In this document: piece after piece, positions 34,941 to 47,700 of the stretch | Numbering within the stretch: the stretch's first letter is position 1 | How the letters are laid out: each line of letters begins with the position of its first letter | Source: Pascua guehoae | Lineage: Eukaryota; Basidiomycota; Tremellomycetes; Trichosporonales; Trichosporonaceae | Assembly: GCA_001600415.1 (NCBI GenBank) | Contig: BCJX01000013.1 | Coordinates: forward strand, 1,027,148 to 1,091,147 | DNA length: 64,000 nt | Reading direction: 5' to 3' | Program-made: the position numbers and the translations under genes | Notes under the pieces: model-generated | What the model was told of the DNA's origin: nothing | What the model saw: the letters and a program-made list of their open reading frames with translations, nothing else | Databases searched by the model: none

Positions 34941-36090
34941 CTATTGACATGCGCTGCCAACGATGGTGACGCCGGCAAAGGGTCCGACGTGTACATTTGG
35001 GTCAAACTCCTTGACCAAGCTAACCGCCAGAGAGACGAGGTTATCAAAGCGGCCAGAACACTTCTTGTTCTCCTGTCCCTCGCAGGCAATATACCTGCCT
35101 CCGTTGCTCTTGTCGATAAAGACCTCGCCCGAGCTCTGGCGCCACCCCAGCCACGTGGGCGGGACGCGCGGCGCAATATCGTTGTAGTTTACAATATGCT
35201 GGCTGCGTACGCCGAGCGTCTTGTCCACATAGTCGGCCCATGTGGGGTTGCCGACGCGTGGGCCTTCGAACAGGCGCGCCGTAACGCTGGCCCGCGTTCC
35301 CAAGCGCTTCTGGAGGGCCACGGCCGTGAGCTGGGCGATTGCAGCTCCCTGGCTGTGGCCGACGACGAGCACCTGTGACGTGTCCGCCGCCACGGCCTTG
35401 TCCACCGCCGCGCTCACCCCGGGAAGGAGCTTGGCGGCCGCGTTCTGGAAGCCCCGGTGGACTTTGACCCCCGGTGCAGATGGGAACCACTGGGGAGAAG
35501 CGGTGACGAGCGCAAAGTTGAAGTTGTTCAGAGTGGAAATGATCGACTGGTTGTTGGTGCCTGCGATTCCGACAATGACCTGTGAACCGTTGTTGAGCAC
35601 GTAGTCTGCGGGTCAGTGGCGTCGAGTGCTACGATGCCATGTGCTAACGGTAGGGTACGTCGTGGCTGTTTCCGCCAGTCATGTAGATCGTGGGTGAACC
35701 GCCGAGCGTCGCACAGTCTTTGCACGTCCACGTGCTTATCTTCTCGGGCGAACAGTACGCCGCCCTGGTGGTTAGCCTATTGTGCCAATGGGGGGTCTGC
35801 TTTGTTCCTCCCTCAAATCACGAGAAGCAGCCCAGCATCCATTCTCCCACTCACGAAGCATAGCGTGCGGGGTCTGCCCACGAATCTATCACGTCCTGTG
35901 AGAGTGGCACCGCTGGGCCATTGGTCTGGGGATTGGCCAGAAATCGCCCATTCAGGTGGGCGTGGTCGTCGGACAACGGCTGCCCGATAGAGTTTCGGAT
36001 ACCGGCATCCGCGTTTGTCGAGACAGGGGTTGGCGCCGCTGATACCAGTCCACACACGCTGAGCGCGATGAGGATGGAGGTGAAGCGCAT
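34941..36090 (-). CDS. Secreted lipase, class 3 (fungal lipase fold)
   Basis: Exons 35855-36090, 35649-35764 and 34941-35605 join in phase to 338 residues. The N-terminus (MRFTSILIALSVCGLVSAAP) is a signal peptide with a likely cut after SA-A. Exon 2 gives the Cys-bearing segment YCSPEKISTWTCKDC. The catalytic Ser lies in VVGHSQGAA near residue 202; Gln replaces the more common Leu/Met of GHSLG. The catalytic Asp is in NYNDIAPRVPP, and the His is likely in NVHVGPFAG near the C-terminus. FEGPRVGNPTWADYVD is also typical. It should hydrolyse triacylglycerols outside the cell. Intron 2 uses a rare GTTAGC donor, which is needed for phase. Confidence 0.9.
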
Positions 36091-37749
36091 GGCGGATCTC
36101 TCTCTCGCTGAAACCAGTGGTGTAATGGAAGATGCGTGGCAACACCAACGAGTGGCTGGGACGGGGGTAGTATAAGAAGAAGCATGGCCATCAAGCGCTC
36201 CACTGTTTGGCTCAACGATGCACTGTGTGGGTAACGCTCACAAGCAGAGTAAGCATCAGCGAGGTAACGGGAAGCCGAGGATGCCGTGGTTTCAGCTGCA
36301 GCCAGCCTGAACGAAAACAATTTCGGGACGAACTTGGTGTCCCGAAACTGAGCCGTTCCTGAAGTTGAGCAATGTTTGGCGGCGAGGCCCACTGTCCTCT
36401 TCCCGTGTCGCCAACAAACGTTTGCGACGTTTGGTTCAGCATGCTATATATTTAGTTCTGAGATGCGGCTGGTTGTAAAGACCATTAACAGGGTTTGAGC
36501 AGCCCATGTGCTCACGCGTGGGTGTTGCCGTCAAGTGATCATCATTCCTCAACCTCGCTTCCACCAGATGACTACTTCAAGTTGCTTGAACCCCGAATTC
36601 CGTGAGATACTGTATCTGTGCAGCGCAGACGCGCGAAATGGATATACACTAACCAGATACTGAGCACATCGAGCCCGACCGCTTGAGTTTCAGGATGATG
36701 CAGCATGATACTGCTTGGTCGAGAGCCACTAGGAGATCTGAATTCCTTTCATCCCTTTATAACCCACTGGAATAAACATGACCGGTACCTGTGAAAAGAG
36801 ATGAGACATCCAAGAATGAAAGCTCATAGCCTGGCACATGATGTCGCCAGACCTGGTGCTTCGCTCATAGCTACCGGTGTTTACAACGGAGTCCCGTTCT
36901 CCACCCTCATCTTTAACGTTGACTTCCCTTCTAGAAGCATCACAATGTCCCTCCAGCTCCCCGATTCGCGGAACATGATAGATTGAAGACTGTTGGCATT
37001 CTATAAAACTACCTTACGTTCCTCTGTACAATACGAAGGGGGCACGACTGGAGTAGGATCGGCTGATGACTCCAGTTTGCTTTGCGGCCCCCTGATGTTT
37101 GTTGTGACTTGGGTGGGCACAGGTACACTGCCGCAGCGGCGAATGACTCCAGTGAGCAGCTCGCCTCGAGGTCATCTGTTTCGTGCCCCAGTCCGTAACC
37201 TTTCACGCAACGAATGCGGCGTTTCAAAGAGCGTAGCGGCTTTGGAAGAGATGAGGCAGTGACTCAGGGCCAACCGGAAGCAGAAACAGCACAGCATTCT
37301 TGCAACTGCACATCCCCTCTGAGGCGATGTAATTAAGGTTCCTCGTGTGTTTCATGTCAGTGGAGCACCTTCGCCCAGCTCGCCAAGGACTCACGAATGG
37401 GGCAATGCTACAGCTGCATGTATTTTTGTACTGTGCACGTGCAATGATCTTGCACGGCGTTTGTATTCAGGACATTATTGACGGCAGTGCCTTGGATGCC
37501 TTGCTGTGCTGACAAGCAGTGCAGCACAGCTCATGAGTCAAACTACTCTGAAGGAAGGCAAGCGATGCTCGACCCGGTGACAGCTGTCGATGTCGTTGAT
37601 AGAGCACATGACCAAGCATTCGGCGATGAGGAGGCATGGGAGGCATGGACGTGGGCTGACAGTGTCAGACTGACTGGTACCGATAGTAACGTATATACAG
37701 AGACAAGTGTTGACCGTTGACCCTCTTGAACTGCCAGATTGTGCTCATC
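36091..37749. other. Intergenic region upstream of the lipase
   Basis: Short frames at 36801-37262 and 37478-37720 show no motif or signal peptide. A palindromic patch (TTCGGGACGAACTTGGTGTC, continuing CCGAAA) lies near 36323. I see no supported gene. Confidence 0.55.
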
Positions 37750-38026
37750 ATGTTCGCCAAACCACTTGTTCTCATCCTCGCCACCACCATAGGGATCCTC
37801 GCTATCCTCGCCGCTGTCGTCAGTGCTGCATCACCAGAGAATCACCCGAAACGGAGAGCTGGTGACTTTGAACAGTGTGAGTGCAACTCAGCACATCTAT
37901 TGCCTCCTGACTGACCATCCAGCTCTCTTGTGGACTGACGCCTGTGACGCCTGCCCCAAAGGGTTCGCACCAGCAAAGTCTGCTTCGCAAACACTCACAC
38001 CGCAGCACATACTACCACGCAACTGA
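37750..38026 (+). CDS. Small secreted protein, candidate
   Basis: Exons 37750-37876 and 37923-38026 join in phase to 76 residues. The intron is 46 bases with a GTGAGT donor, a CTGAC branch point and a CAG acceptor. The N-terminus (FAKPLVLILATTIGILAILA) is a strong signal sequence ending near VSAAS. A dibasic site (HPKRRAGDF) follows, then WTDACDACPKGFAPAKSASQ with two Cys in a CxxC pattern. I know no matching family. The short length and single intron leave room for further exons. It could be a processed peptide or a small wall protein. Confidence 0.45.
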
Positions 38027-38891
38027 GAAGCGCAGCCAGTTCCCCCGAACGTACAGGGGTCACTCGTTCAGTACCCCAATGTGTTGCCCGATCGGAAGCA
38101 GCTCGGAGGGAGGTTGTACCCCAGCGCCTCTCTGCTCGCTCCCCCACAGGACAGGACAAAAGCACGTCCGCCAGTTGGAAGTAGTGGGGCTTGTGCGTGA
38201 GGTTATGTCAGTATAGAGTACTGGGGCACATGCAGCGGGTTGGATAGAACGCTTCAAACGTGTGTGTTCGGTTCATGTTCAGCTTGTGGGTGTACAGTAG
38301 CTGCTCGAAGCTTTGTGCTGTGTAAGCGGGGATAATCCATACGAGGCGTGCTCGCGTGCTGGTGGCTGTGGTGGGATCGGGCGCACTGACACGCTTGGCT
38401 TTTCAATGTTGAGCACGGGCCATCAGCTTGGCGCACTGACCACGCCTTGCGGCCGTCAGCCAGTTAGTGTCCACATGCAAGCTGCTCGCACCCTGCAGCA
38501 TGCGCAGTTGCTGTGTTGCTATTGTGCATGGTTGGTACCGTTGGATTGACTGTTGGGGGTGTTGGAGGCGTTTTGGATGAGCGCGTGATCCGATGGCTTG
38601 GATGGCTTGGATGGCTTGGGGGCACGATTAATGATGCATTTGCCACAATGGATGTGACTGGCGCAGGACGCTAAACGCCGCTTGGACGTCAAAGTGAGCA
38701 CCCCATTTGTTCCTTCGAGGCGTCAAAGCGTGGGAAATTTAGATTCCGGGGTCCTCACCCAAGCCGAGGTGGGCGGGTGGGTTGGTTGCCCGGTGGAGGT
38801 CTGCTTCTTTGTCAACTGGGAGACGGACGCGCGGACGAGGTGTCGCACCTTCAAAGGGGTCGCCCGTCTCGCTTTTAATTACCTTTACAGC
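38027..38891. other. Intergenic region upstream of FKBP
   Basis: A GGATGGCTT triplication lies near 38597. The frame that contains the FKBP upstream start is open from 38682, so translation could in principle begin earlier, but the peptide before Met 38892 is not conserved-looking. Confidence 0.5.
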
Positions 38892-39647
38892 ATGTTCAAG
38901 TCGATCCTCCGTACCACTCAAACTTCCGTTCGTACTCTCCACACATCAGCAATCAGAATGGGCGTTACTATCGACGTGAGTAGCGAGCACGGCAGGCTGC
39001 ACATCGAGCCCGCCCGCGCGTCAACGTCAGCCCAAGCTGGCAACTAACCACTCCTCAGCGCATCACTCCCGGCGACGGCAAGACCTACCCCAAGCCTGGT
39101 GACCGCGTCACCATCCACTGTGAGCACGGCCCCAGGCCCCGCGGGGACGCAACCCCCCCACCATTGACGAGTGACTGACATGTAAGACGTCGGCACCCTC
39201 CTCGACGGCTCCAAGTTCGACTCGTCGCGCGACCGCGGCTCCCCCTTCCAGTGCCAGATCGGCGTTGGCCAGGTCATCAAGGTGAGCCGCCATGCTTGCT
39301 GGCTTGTTACTGCGTTGCCTTTGCTGACATGACACAGGGCTGGGACGAGGGTGCGTAGGCTACATGACCACTCTAGGAGTGGGGCAAAACTGACTTGTAT
39401 AGGTGTTCCTCAGCTCTCGGTCGGCGAGAAGGCCGTCCTCACCGCTACCCGTACGTCTCCCTTCCTTCGAGTCCTGTGCTCAAGCACGCGTGCTGACCCT
39501 CTTTACAGCCGACTACGCGTACGGTGCCCGCGGCTTCCCCCCCGTCATGTACGTGGACCAACCCGAAGTGCCAGGGCCATTGCTGACAATCCCAGCCCCC
39601 CCAACTCGACCCTCAAGTTCGAGGTTGAGCTCCTCAAGGTCAACTAA
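38892..39647 (+). CDS. FPR1: FKBP12-type peptidyl-prolyl isomerase with an optional mitochondrial presequence
   Basis: Exons 38892-38975, 39059-39119, 39187-39281, 39338-39350, 39403-39450, 39509-39548 and 39596-39647 join in phase. From the ATG at 38958 the product is 108 residues, the standard FKBP12 size, starting [20 protein letters not shown]. From the in-frame ATG at 38892 it is 130 residues, with a 22-residue extension ([20 protein letters not shown], then IR) that looks like a mitochondrial targeting peptide. Core motifs: [58 protein letters not shown]. These include the Asp, Trp and Tyr of the FK506/rapamycin pocket. Exon 4 is only 13 bases. FKBP12 folds proline peptide bonds and is the target of rapamycin and FK506. 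Confidence 0.93.
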
Positions 39648-40020
39648 GCGCCTCTCTACGGCCTTTGCGATCTAGCTCTTCGCGCTTTTCTCGTGGATGA
39701 AAATGAGCAGCAGACGTAGTAGCAGAGTAGCAGAGCAGCAGAAGTAGTGATGCAGAACAAAAGGTGGTGGAAGTACTGTCACTTGGACGCGTGCGCGGTC
39801 AGACAGGGCGGTTCTTTGTTGCTTGGCAAGTCATTCCGTGTCGTGGAAGGGTGTGGCAGTTTGGGAGCCAATGACGCAATCGCCCCATGCATTCCAGAAT
39901 CACAAAAAGTGGGCACCACACAAACGAACGTGGGCTCATCAAGTACAAAAGTGCTGGGGATGTCTACCTGTCCAACCAGCTCGTCGTCGCGCCTGTGTCG
40001 ACGCATGCATGTTCCCCCGA
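39648..40020. other. Convergent spacer between FKBP and the amino-acid permease
   Basis: 373 bases between two stop codons. A short AGCAG/AGTAG repeat lies at 39709-39750. No gene supported. Confidence 0.65.
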
Positions 40021-42777
40021 TTAGTTGCTGAAGAGGAGGCGGTACACCTTGATGTACAGGGGTGCAGCGGCACGTTCTGCACGGTACTGGGTTATCAGCT
40101 TGTGCGCGCGTCTCCATTGTGATCACGTGTTCCAGTCATACGCGTCGAAACACGCGTGCTCAGCTCCAGAGCCTCGAGCCGCCAGCCACTAACCAACACT
40201 CACCTGGCGCATATCCTCGACAGTGAGCCACGACTTGCGCCCCGTGTCAAGATCGATCTCGTGGGCGCGGTACGGCAATTTGCGCTTCCACGCGTACCCC
40301 ACACACCACATGGCAATGAGGATGGGCACGGATGCGAAGATTTCTGCAAGTCAGTCACCAGGCGTGTTGGGAGCCGAACAAGGCAGCGGACGCACCGAAG
40401 AAGGTCTCGGCAGCCTCACGGCCCTTGGGGGCGGGGCCGATCGGCCATACAGCCTGGACGTCAGTACCCAAGCGGCTACAGAGCGAATTCGAGCCAAACC
40501 CACAGTGTAGAACTGGGTAATGATGATGAGGGAGACGAGGATGGCACCCAGCAGCGAACCGTAGATGCCACCCAGAGCTTGGAATGGCAGCTCTTCGACA
40601 CTGTGTCCCTGGACGCGCCATGCGCGGCGGAAACGCAGGTGCGTGACGCAGATTGCGAGCCACGTGAAGAGCGTGGAAAGGCCCGAGAGCGCGATGAGCC
40701 AGTCAAAGACCTTTGTGCCGGCGTCCAGGACGTTGATGTACGCGAGCGGACCCCAGATACAAATTAGAAAGATGGCCCACAGCGGTCGGCTCGACTTGTC
40801 CACATATGCAAAGCAGCGGGGCGCGTAGCCGAGTTCGGCGAGGGCGGTGAGAGGGCGGGAGCCGCCGTAGACACACGACATGCCCATTGCGAGGACGGAG
40901 ATGAGAATGGTGACGTTGACGAGATCTGTGGCGGTCAGAAGAAGTTACCCAAAGGGTCAGGGCAAGGAGCAGGCCCGACAAGGTGAGGGGCTAGACAGCA
41001 GCAGGTTTGGAACAACTTATGATGTGTTACACTGCAGAGGTGTGGAGATGAAGCGACTGAAAGGGCAGGAGGGGCACTTCGTAGCTAGATCACCATTGAT
41101 TGCAGCAGACAAATGAACTCACGGTCAACGCCCAGGATGTTGGCTTTGCGCATGACGATAACGAACGGACTGCCATTGGCACCTTCACCCTCGGACAACA
41201 GAGGCTCGTCCCAGGGCACAGCGAGGCCGATGATTACAATAAGGGCTGGGATGTCAGGAGCGCACCCAACGTACCGTTACGCTGTGAGACTCACAAAGAT
41301 AGACTAGGATAATGCGCCAGAAGATGTTCTTGATGGCCGAAGGCATGGTCATTCGGGGGTTGGGCGTCTCGCACGCGGCAAAGCTGACAAGCTCAGACCT
41401 GTCGACTGTCAGGAGTTTACACGTGGACGTCGAAAGTACTACTTACCCAGAGTACGAAAAGGCGGCTGTCACAAACACCTAGACGTGTTCGTCAGCTCAC
41501 TGCACTCTGCCAGACTGTGCAAATACGTACCGAACAGACTCCCTTGAAGCCGTTGGCAAAGGCGCCCGGGTCGTGCCAGTACCTGCCACCGATGTACTCG
41601 CCATAGGCACCGCTCGACGGCCCGGCGCCGCAGATGCAGACAATGCCAATGACGAGGAAGATGAAGACGACAATGAGCTTGAGGCACGAGGTCCAGAACT
41701 CGACTTCTGCGTAGCCAAGAGTTCCAAAGAGGACGCCAATCTGGTGAAGTGTATCAGCTCAACTCAGACCCGACCGCGACATAGCAGTTTCTCTGTCGTT
41801 TTCCGGCACCACTCGGACTGTGCACTCACAAGGATGATGACCATGAATATTGTGATCCAGCCGGCAAGTGGGACGCCCGTGTCCCAGTACGCGACAGTAC
41901 TTCCCGCCACGGTCTGTACGAGTCAGTCAGGCTCGTTTCGGATGAGGTTGGCACACTCACGAGCTCGAGAGGGAAGGTGACGGCCCACTGGAAGACATCT
42001 ACACCAGGTCAGTGCCCGCTCCGCATACCCACCTTGGCCACACTCACAGTTCCAGCCCAGTGCAAACGCACACGACGGGTCGAGGAAGCGTGAAACGAGT
42101 GTGAAGAAACCGCCCGAAACCGGGTACATGATGGCCATCTCGCCGAGGGCTTGTGTGATCTGTGCGGTGAGTACCATGGTGGGCATGGTGGACAGCATGG
42201 GGCGCGTGGCTTGCGTCCACCGCTGCATGCGCGCTGCACTGAGTTACGCACGTTGATCAACATGACGCCCATGACGATCCACGCCAAGAGAATGCCTGCC
42301 GGTCCGCCAGTGGCCAACGCGCCACCCGATCCGACAAATAGACCAGTGCCGATCGCACCTTTGCCATGTTAGCCCCTGTCTTGGCGCGCGACCAGATCTA
42401 CACTCTGCCACTCACCGCCAACCGCGATCATCTGGATGTGGCGTGGCTTCATCTTTTGCTGCAGTTGCGGGTTGTCATACTGCTGGAACTCGAGTGGGAT
42501 ATCTCCGTGTGCGACGAGGCCACTACAAGAGTCAGCTTGATAGATGGGAACGAAGAGTGCCACATCTTGCCGGGTGCCTGGGATGACCAGATGGGCCCCT
42601 TGTGACGACTCACCGTGTTGTGCCCGGAGCGCGCTTGAAACTCTCGGCAGTGAGACCGAGGCGTGTCCATACACTCTCCTTGGACGGATCGTAGTAGTAG
42701 TCGTCGTCTGGGTAGGTACCCTTTGGCGGGAATGTTGGCTCCACGCCCTCGAGCTTTTTTTCCATGTCTTGGGACAT
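40021..42777 (-). CDS. Amino-acid permease, fungal APC/YAT family
   Basis: Fourteen exons join in phase to 588 residues: 42614-42777, 42416-42522, 42252-42358, 42048-42159, 41961-41998, 41830-41913, 41531-41740, 41447-41478, 41295-41398, 41123-41245, 40504-40925, 40396-40453, 40204-40343 and 40021-40086. It is a plasma-membrane H+-coupled amino-acid importer with about 12 helices. The hydrophilic N-terminus is followed by MKPRHIQMIAVGGAIGTGLF and VGSGGALATGGP, the YAT signature. Then come QALGEMAIMYPVSGGFFTL, ALGWNYVFQWAVTFPLEL and VSFAACETPNPR. The C-terminus is cytosolic. Substrate range cannot be told from sequence. Several exons are shorter than 70 bases, the highest exon density in the window. 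Confidence 0.93.
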
Positions 42778-44731
42778 GGCTGGGTGTGGAAGGAATGGAA
42801 GTAAAAAGTGGTGGAGATGGCGTGGATGGCAAGGTGGGTGCTAGGTGCTGGGGGTTGGGATCGTGTTCGAAGAGACGGTATTCAGTGAGATGATGGAATG
42901 ATTGTCGTTGAGAGGACGGTAGCGGGGTGCGACCGCTGTTCTTGTCTTTAAAACTGAGCGGTAAGCGTAAGAAAGCGGGCCTGTGTGGTAGGATGAACAG
43001 ACACTGGCATCTACGCGCCAGGGGCGCGACCGGCGCACTCGATGGTGCGAGACGCTCTCGTACAGGCGCATAGTGCTGAGCATGATATATTCCGCTTGCT
43101 CCACTCACCACTGTTGTTAGTATGTTCAACGGGTAGTTGGAACCTCGATGTCAATCGGTTCTGTCCATCTCAGCCTCCAAGAGTTCAATGCCGGTGCACA
43201 TCTAGGCTGGATGATCCGGCTGAGCGGCTGCATCCTGCCGACAACAAACAGGTTATCCTGTAGCGACAGACCCTGTGTTTGAGGATTCCCTTTGTTTTTA
43301 CAGGCTACAGTGAGATGAATGTGAGCAGAGGGCGTCGCCATTCGTCGCGAATACTGTGGATTGTGGGCAGTCATTTGTACCCTCAGGCTAATTGACCTGA
43401 CCGGCTGATCAGAGCGAAAAACACTGAGCTCGTCTTGGTCATTGGTCCATGTCATGATCCCTCTGGCCTTGGGGTACAACAACAGCTGCTGGGCGCTCTA
43501 GGTATGTATCTCTGAGAAACGGTCAACTTGTCTCAAGTCTCTTGTAGACGTGACCGTGCGGCCTACCCAGATGAACACGACTAGATTACGGTAGTACGAT
43601 GCTGCTTCGATATCCAACTTTTTCGTTAACCCTGACGCTCGCTTTCCACAGGATCTGAGCACGTGAATGCCAAGCCACAAGTCCCCACTGCCGCTCACGA
43701 GGTGGGGCCATCTTGGTTCTTCCGTAACTCATCTGGCAGTGGCAGGATGCTGAAGGACTTGAGAGATGAACCAACAACGCTTTGTCTGGTATTGGCATTG
43801 AGAGGTCAAGACAAGCTATCACTCGCAATGCCTGCTGTGTATGGGTGCTTATGTACCAGCGGAGACAGGTTGATAAGACGAGGGCATCCATACCGCCACT
43901 GGCAGGTTTCATGCTGTTAAGACCTCCCCGCGGGTGTGATGAGGCCCAAATCCCGAAGGCGCGGAGACTTGCCATGTTGCGGTAGGCCGTTGTGCTCGCC
44001 ATGTCCGCAGCTGTCTACAAGTGTATTGCTTCGGCGGGGCGTCGGCGACTATGGACGAGACGGCGACTAGGCGGAAGCCAGTTCTCGGCTAGCTCGGGCG
44101 TGGATGCCGAAAAGTCCGACCTGGTGACATCCTCGGCTTCCGGGGATGGCTCCGTTAGGCCGTGGATGGCACCAACGTCATTTGCGTCGCGTGCGTCCGT
44201 CGTGTGCCCGCAGGAGCGCGGCCCAGGGCGGCAAGCAAAACCCCGTGATGGGCCCGTGACTGCCGCCACAGACCGAGCTGGCCGAAAGGGCAGGCCTCGT
44301 ATGGTGCATACGGTGAGAGGCGGGAGCAAAATGGCAGCCAGTTGTGCCAGGAACCAGTGCGGGCCGCGTGATTGTCATGACATAAATCACCGCCAAAACC
44401 AAACCGCCGCTCGCGGGCCCAGCCAACACCCAGCACCCAGGCAGCAAGCAGCAACCAAGCACACTCCACAGGCAGGCGGCCAGCTCCTTCCCAGCCAACC
44501 ACCCAAAACCCACCCATCCAACCAGCCAACCAGCCAACCAAGGCCTAGCTTGATCTTCGGCCCCATTCATCTCTCCTTTCTCGTCCTCTCCCCTTCAACC
44601 CCAGCCCGTCCGAGTCCATAGTGCTCAACCACACCACTGTCCTTGGGCAGGCTTGCATTCTTTTACCTTTTCGTCTCGTTCATCACCACTCTTGCGCTCG
44701 GCGCCACCTCCCATACGAATAATCCCCAACA
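42778..44731. promoter_or_regulatory. Long divergent upstream region of the permease and OGDH E1 genes
   Basis: About 1.95 kb between two start codons. A CCAACCA-type repeat runs at 44400-44545, just before the CT-rich leader of the OGDH gene. Frames at 43586-44002 and 43992-44621 overlap on opposite strands and have no motif. Confidence 0.5.
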
Positions 44732-47700
44732 ATGCTCCGTACATTACCCCGCACTCTCCCCCGTGCGGTCCGTGTGACCAACACGCGCACCATCAGCTCG
44801 CTCAGCGCTCTCAAGGCCGCGCAGCCAAATCTCAAGCGCAGCTATGCGTCCGAGGCCAAGGCGACCGAGATCCCCGCCACGGCGAGCGACAACTTTGCCA
44901 ACGGTGCCAACCAGTACTACATTGAGCAGTGAGCACAAAGATTGGCGTGGCGGAAATGTATTTTCATGTGCTGGCCCACTGTAGCCACATGCCACCACCA
45001 CCGAGGATTTCAGCAGCTGACATGGGCGCGCAGGATGTACCACAACTGGAAGCAGGACCCCAAGTCGGTTCACGCATCGTGGCAGGCCTACTTTTCGGGC
45101 ATGGACAAGGGCCTCCCCTCGGCGTCGGCCTTTACCCCTCCTCCTGGTGTTGCCGTCTCGCAGGTCCCAGAAGCCGTTGGCGGTGCTCCGGCGATGGACG
45201 TCGAGGGCGGTGGTGAGGTCACGGACTACCTCAAGGTGCAGCTTCTCGTCCGTGCGTACCAGGTTCGTGGCCACCACATCGCCAAGCTCGACCCCCTGGG
45301 CATCCAGAACGCCGACCTCTCTGGCAAGACCCCGCCTGAACTCGAGCTTGGCTTTTACGGATGGACCGACGCCGACCTCGACAAAAAGTTCAAGCTTGGC
45401 CCCGGCATTCTCCCCCGCTTTGTCGGCTCCGTCAAGGGCGACGAGCTCACCCTCCGCGAGATTGTTGACGAGCTGAAGCGCATGTACTGTAAGTGTCGTG
45501 GGAAAAAAAGTGGCCCAACATGGGCTCTTGGCTTGGTTTGCTTTGCACGGCTTTCGGTCATCCGCTGATACTCGACAGGCACCAACGTTGGTATCCAGTA
45601 CGTTCACATTTCGGACCGCGGCCAGTGTGACTGGATCCGTGAGCGCGTCGAGGTCCCCGTCCAGTGGAAGTACTCGACCGAGGAGAAGCGCATGATTCTC
45701 GACCGTACCATCTGGTCCGAGATGTTTGAGAAGTTTATCGCGTCCAAGTACCCCAATGAGAAGCGTTTCGGTCTCGAGGGCTGCGAGTCGCTCATCCCTG
45801 GTATGAAGGCCCTCATCGACTCTTCAGTCGACGCCGGTGTCAAGTCGATTATTATCGGTATGCCCCACCGTGGTCGTCTCAACGTCCTCGGCAACGTCAT
45901 TCGTAAGCCCCTTGAGGCCATCCTCAACGAGTTCGCCGGCAACATGGCCGGCGACGAGGACGGAGGTGGTGACGTCAAGTACCACCTTGGCGCCAACTAC
46001 ATTCGTCCCACTCCCTCTGGCAAGAAGGTTTCGCTCTCGCTCGTTGCCAACCCTTCGCACCTCGAGGCTGAGGACCCCGTCGTTCTTGGCAAGACTCGTG
46101 CCATTCAGCACTTTGAGAACGACGAGGGCACCCACAACGCTGCCATGGGTGTTCTCCTCCACGGTGACGCCGCGTTCGCTGGCCAGGGTGTCGTCTACGA
46201 GACCATGGGCATGCACGACCTCCAGAACTACGGCACTGGCGGTACCATCCACCTGATTGTCAACAACCAGATTGGTTTCACCACCGACCCCCGCTTCTCG
46301 CGCTCGACGCCGTACCCCTCGGACATTGCCAAGTCGATTGACGCCCCCATCTTCCACGTCAACGGTGACAACGTCGAGGCTGTCAACTACGTTTGCATGC
46401 TCGCCGCCGAGTGGCGTGCCACCTTCAAGAAGGACGTTGTCATTGACATTGTCTGCTACCGTCGCCACGGCCACAACGAGACCGACCAGCCCTCGTTCAC
46501 CCAGCCCCGCATGTACAAGGCTATTCAGAAGCAGCCCACCGTCCTCTCGATCTACTCGGACCAGCTCATCAAGGAGGGTACCTTTACCGCCAAGGAGATT
46601 GACGAGCACCGCCAGTGGGTCTGGGGCATGCTTGAGAAGGCTGCCGATGCCTCGAAGGAGTACAAGCCTTCGGCCCGTGAGTGGCTCTCGTCCTCTTGGG
46701 AGGGCTTCCCGAGCCCCAAGGAGCTCGCCGAGACCATTCTCCCCCAGCACCCCACTGGTGTCGAGGAGAGCACCCTCAAGAAGATTGGCGACGTCATCTC
46801 GTCGTACCCTGAGGGCTTTACCCCTCACAAGAACCTTGCCCGTATCATCAAGACCCGCGGCAAGACCATCAACGACGGCGAGAACATTGACTGGTCGACT
46901 GCCGAGGCCCTCGCTCTCGGCTCGCTCTGCCTCGAGGGCACTCACGTCCGTATCTCCGGTCAGGATGTCGAGCGTGGTACCTTCTCGCAGCGCCACGCCC
47001 TTATCCACGACCAGGAGAACGAGGAGACCTACACTGCTCTCCAGCACCTCTCGCCCAACCAGGGTTCGTTCACCGTCACCAACTCGCACCTTTCCGAGTA
47101 CGGCACCATGGGCTTTGAGCTCGGCTACTCGCTCGTCTCCCCCAACAGCCTGACCATGTGGGAGGCTCAGTTCGGTGACTTTGCGTGAGTTTCCCCCGCG
47201 TGACTGGGTGGCTCTTATAACTATGCTGACCAATACAGCAACAACGCGCAGGTCATTATCGACCAGTTCATCGCTTCGGGTGAGCGCAAGTGGCTCCAGC
47301 GCACTGGCCTGGTACTGTCGCTCCCCCACGGTTACGACGGTCAGGGTCCCGAGCACTCGTCGGGTCGTCTCGAACGCTTCCTCCAGCTCTGTGACGATGA
47401 CCCGCGTGTCTACCCCACTCCTGAGAAGCTCCAGCGCCAGATCCAGGACTGCAACATGCAGGTCGTCTACCCCTCCACCCCGGCCAACTACTTCCACGCT
47501 CTCCGCCGCCAGCAGAAGCGTGACTTCCGCAAGCCGCTCATCTGCTTCTTCTCCAAGAACCTTCTCCGTCACCCCCTCGCCCGCTCGTCCCTCCAGGACA
47601 TGTCTGGCGAGACCAGGTTCCGTCGCTACATTGCCGACCCCCACCCGGAGGAGCTCGTCGCACCCGAAAAGATCCGCCGCCACATTCTCTGCTCGGGCCA

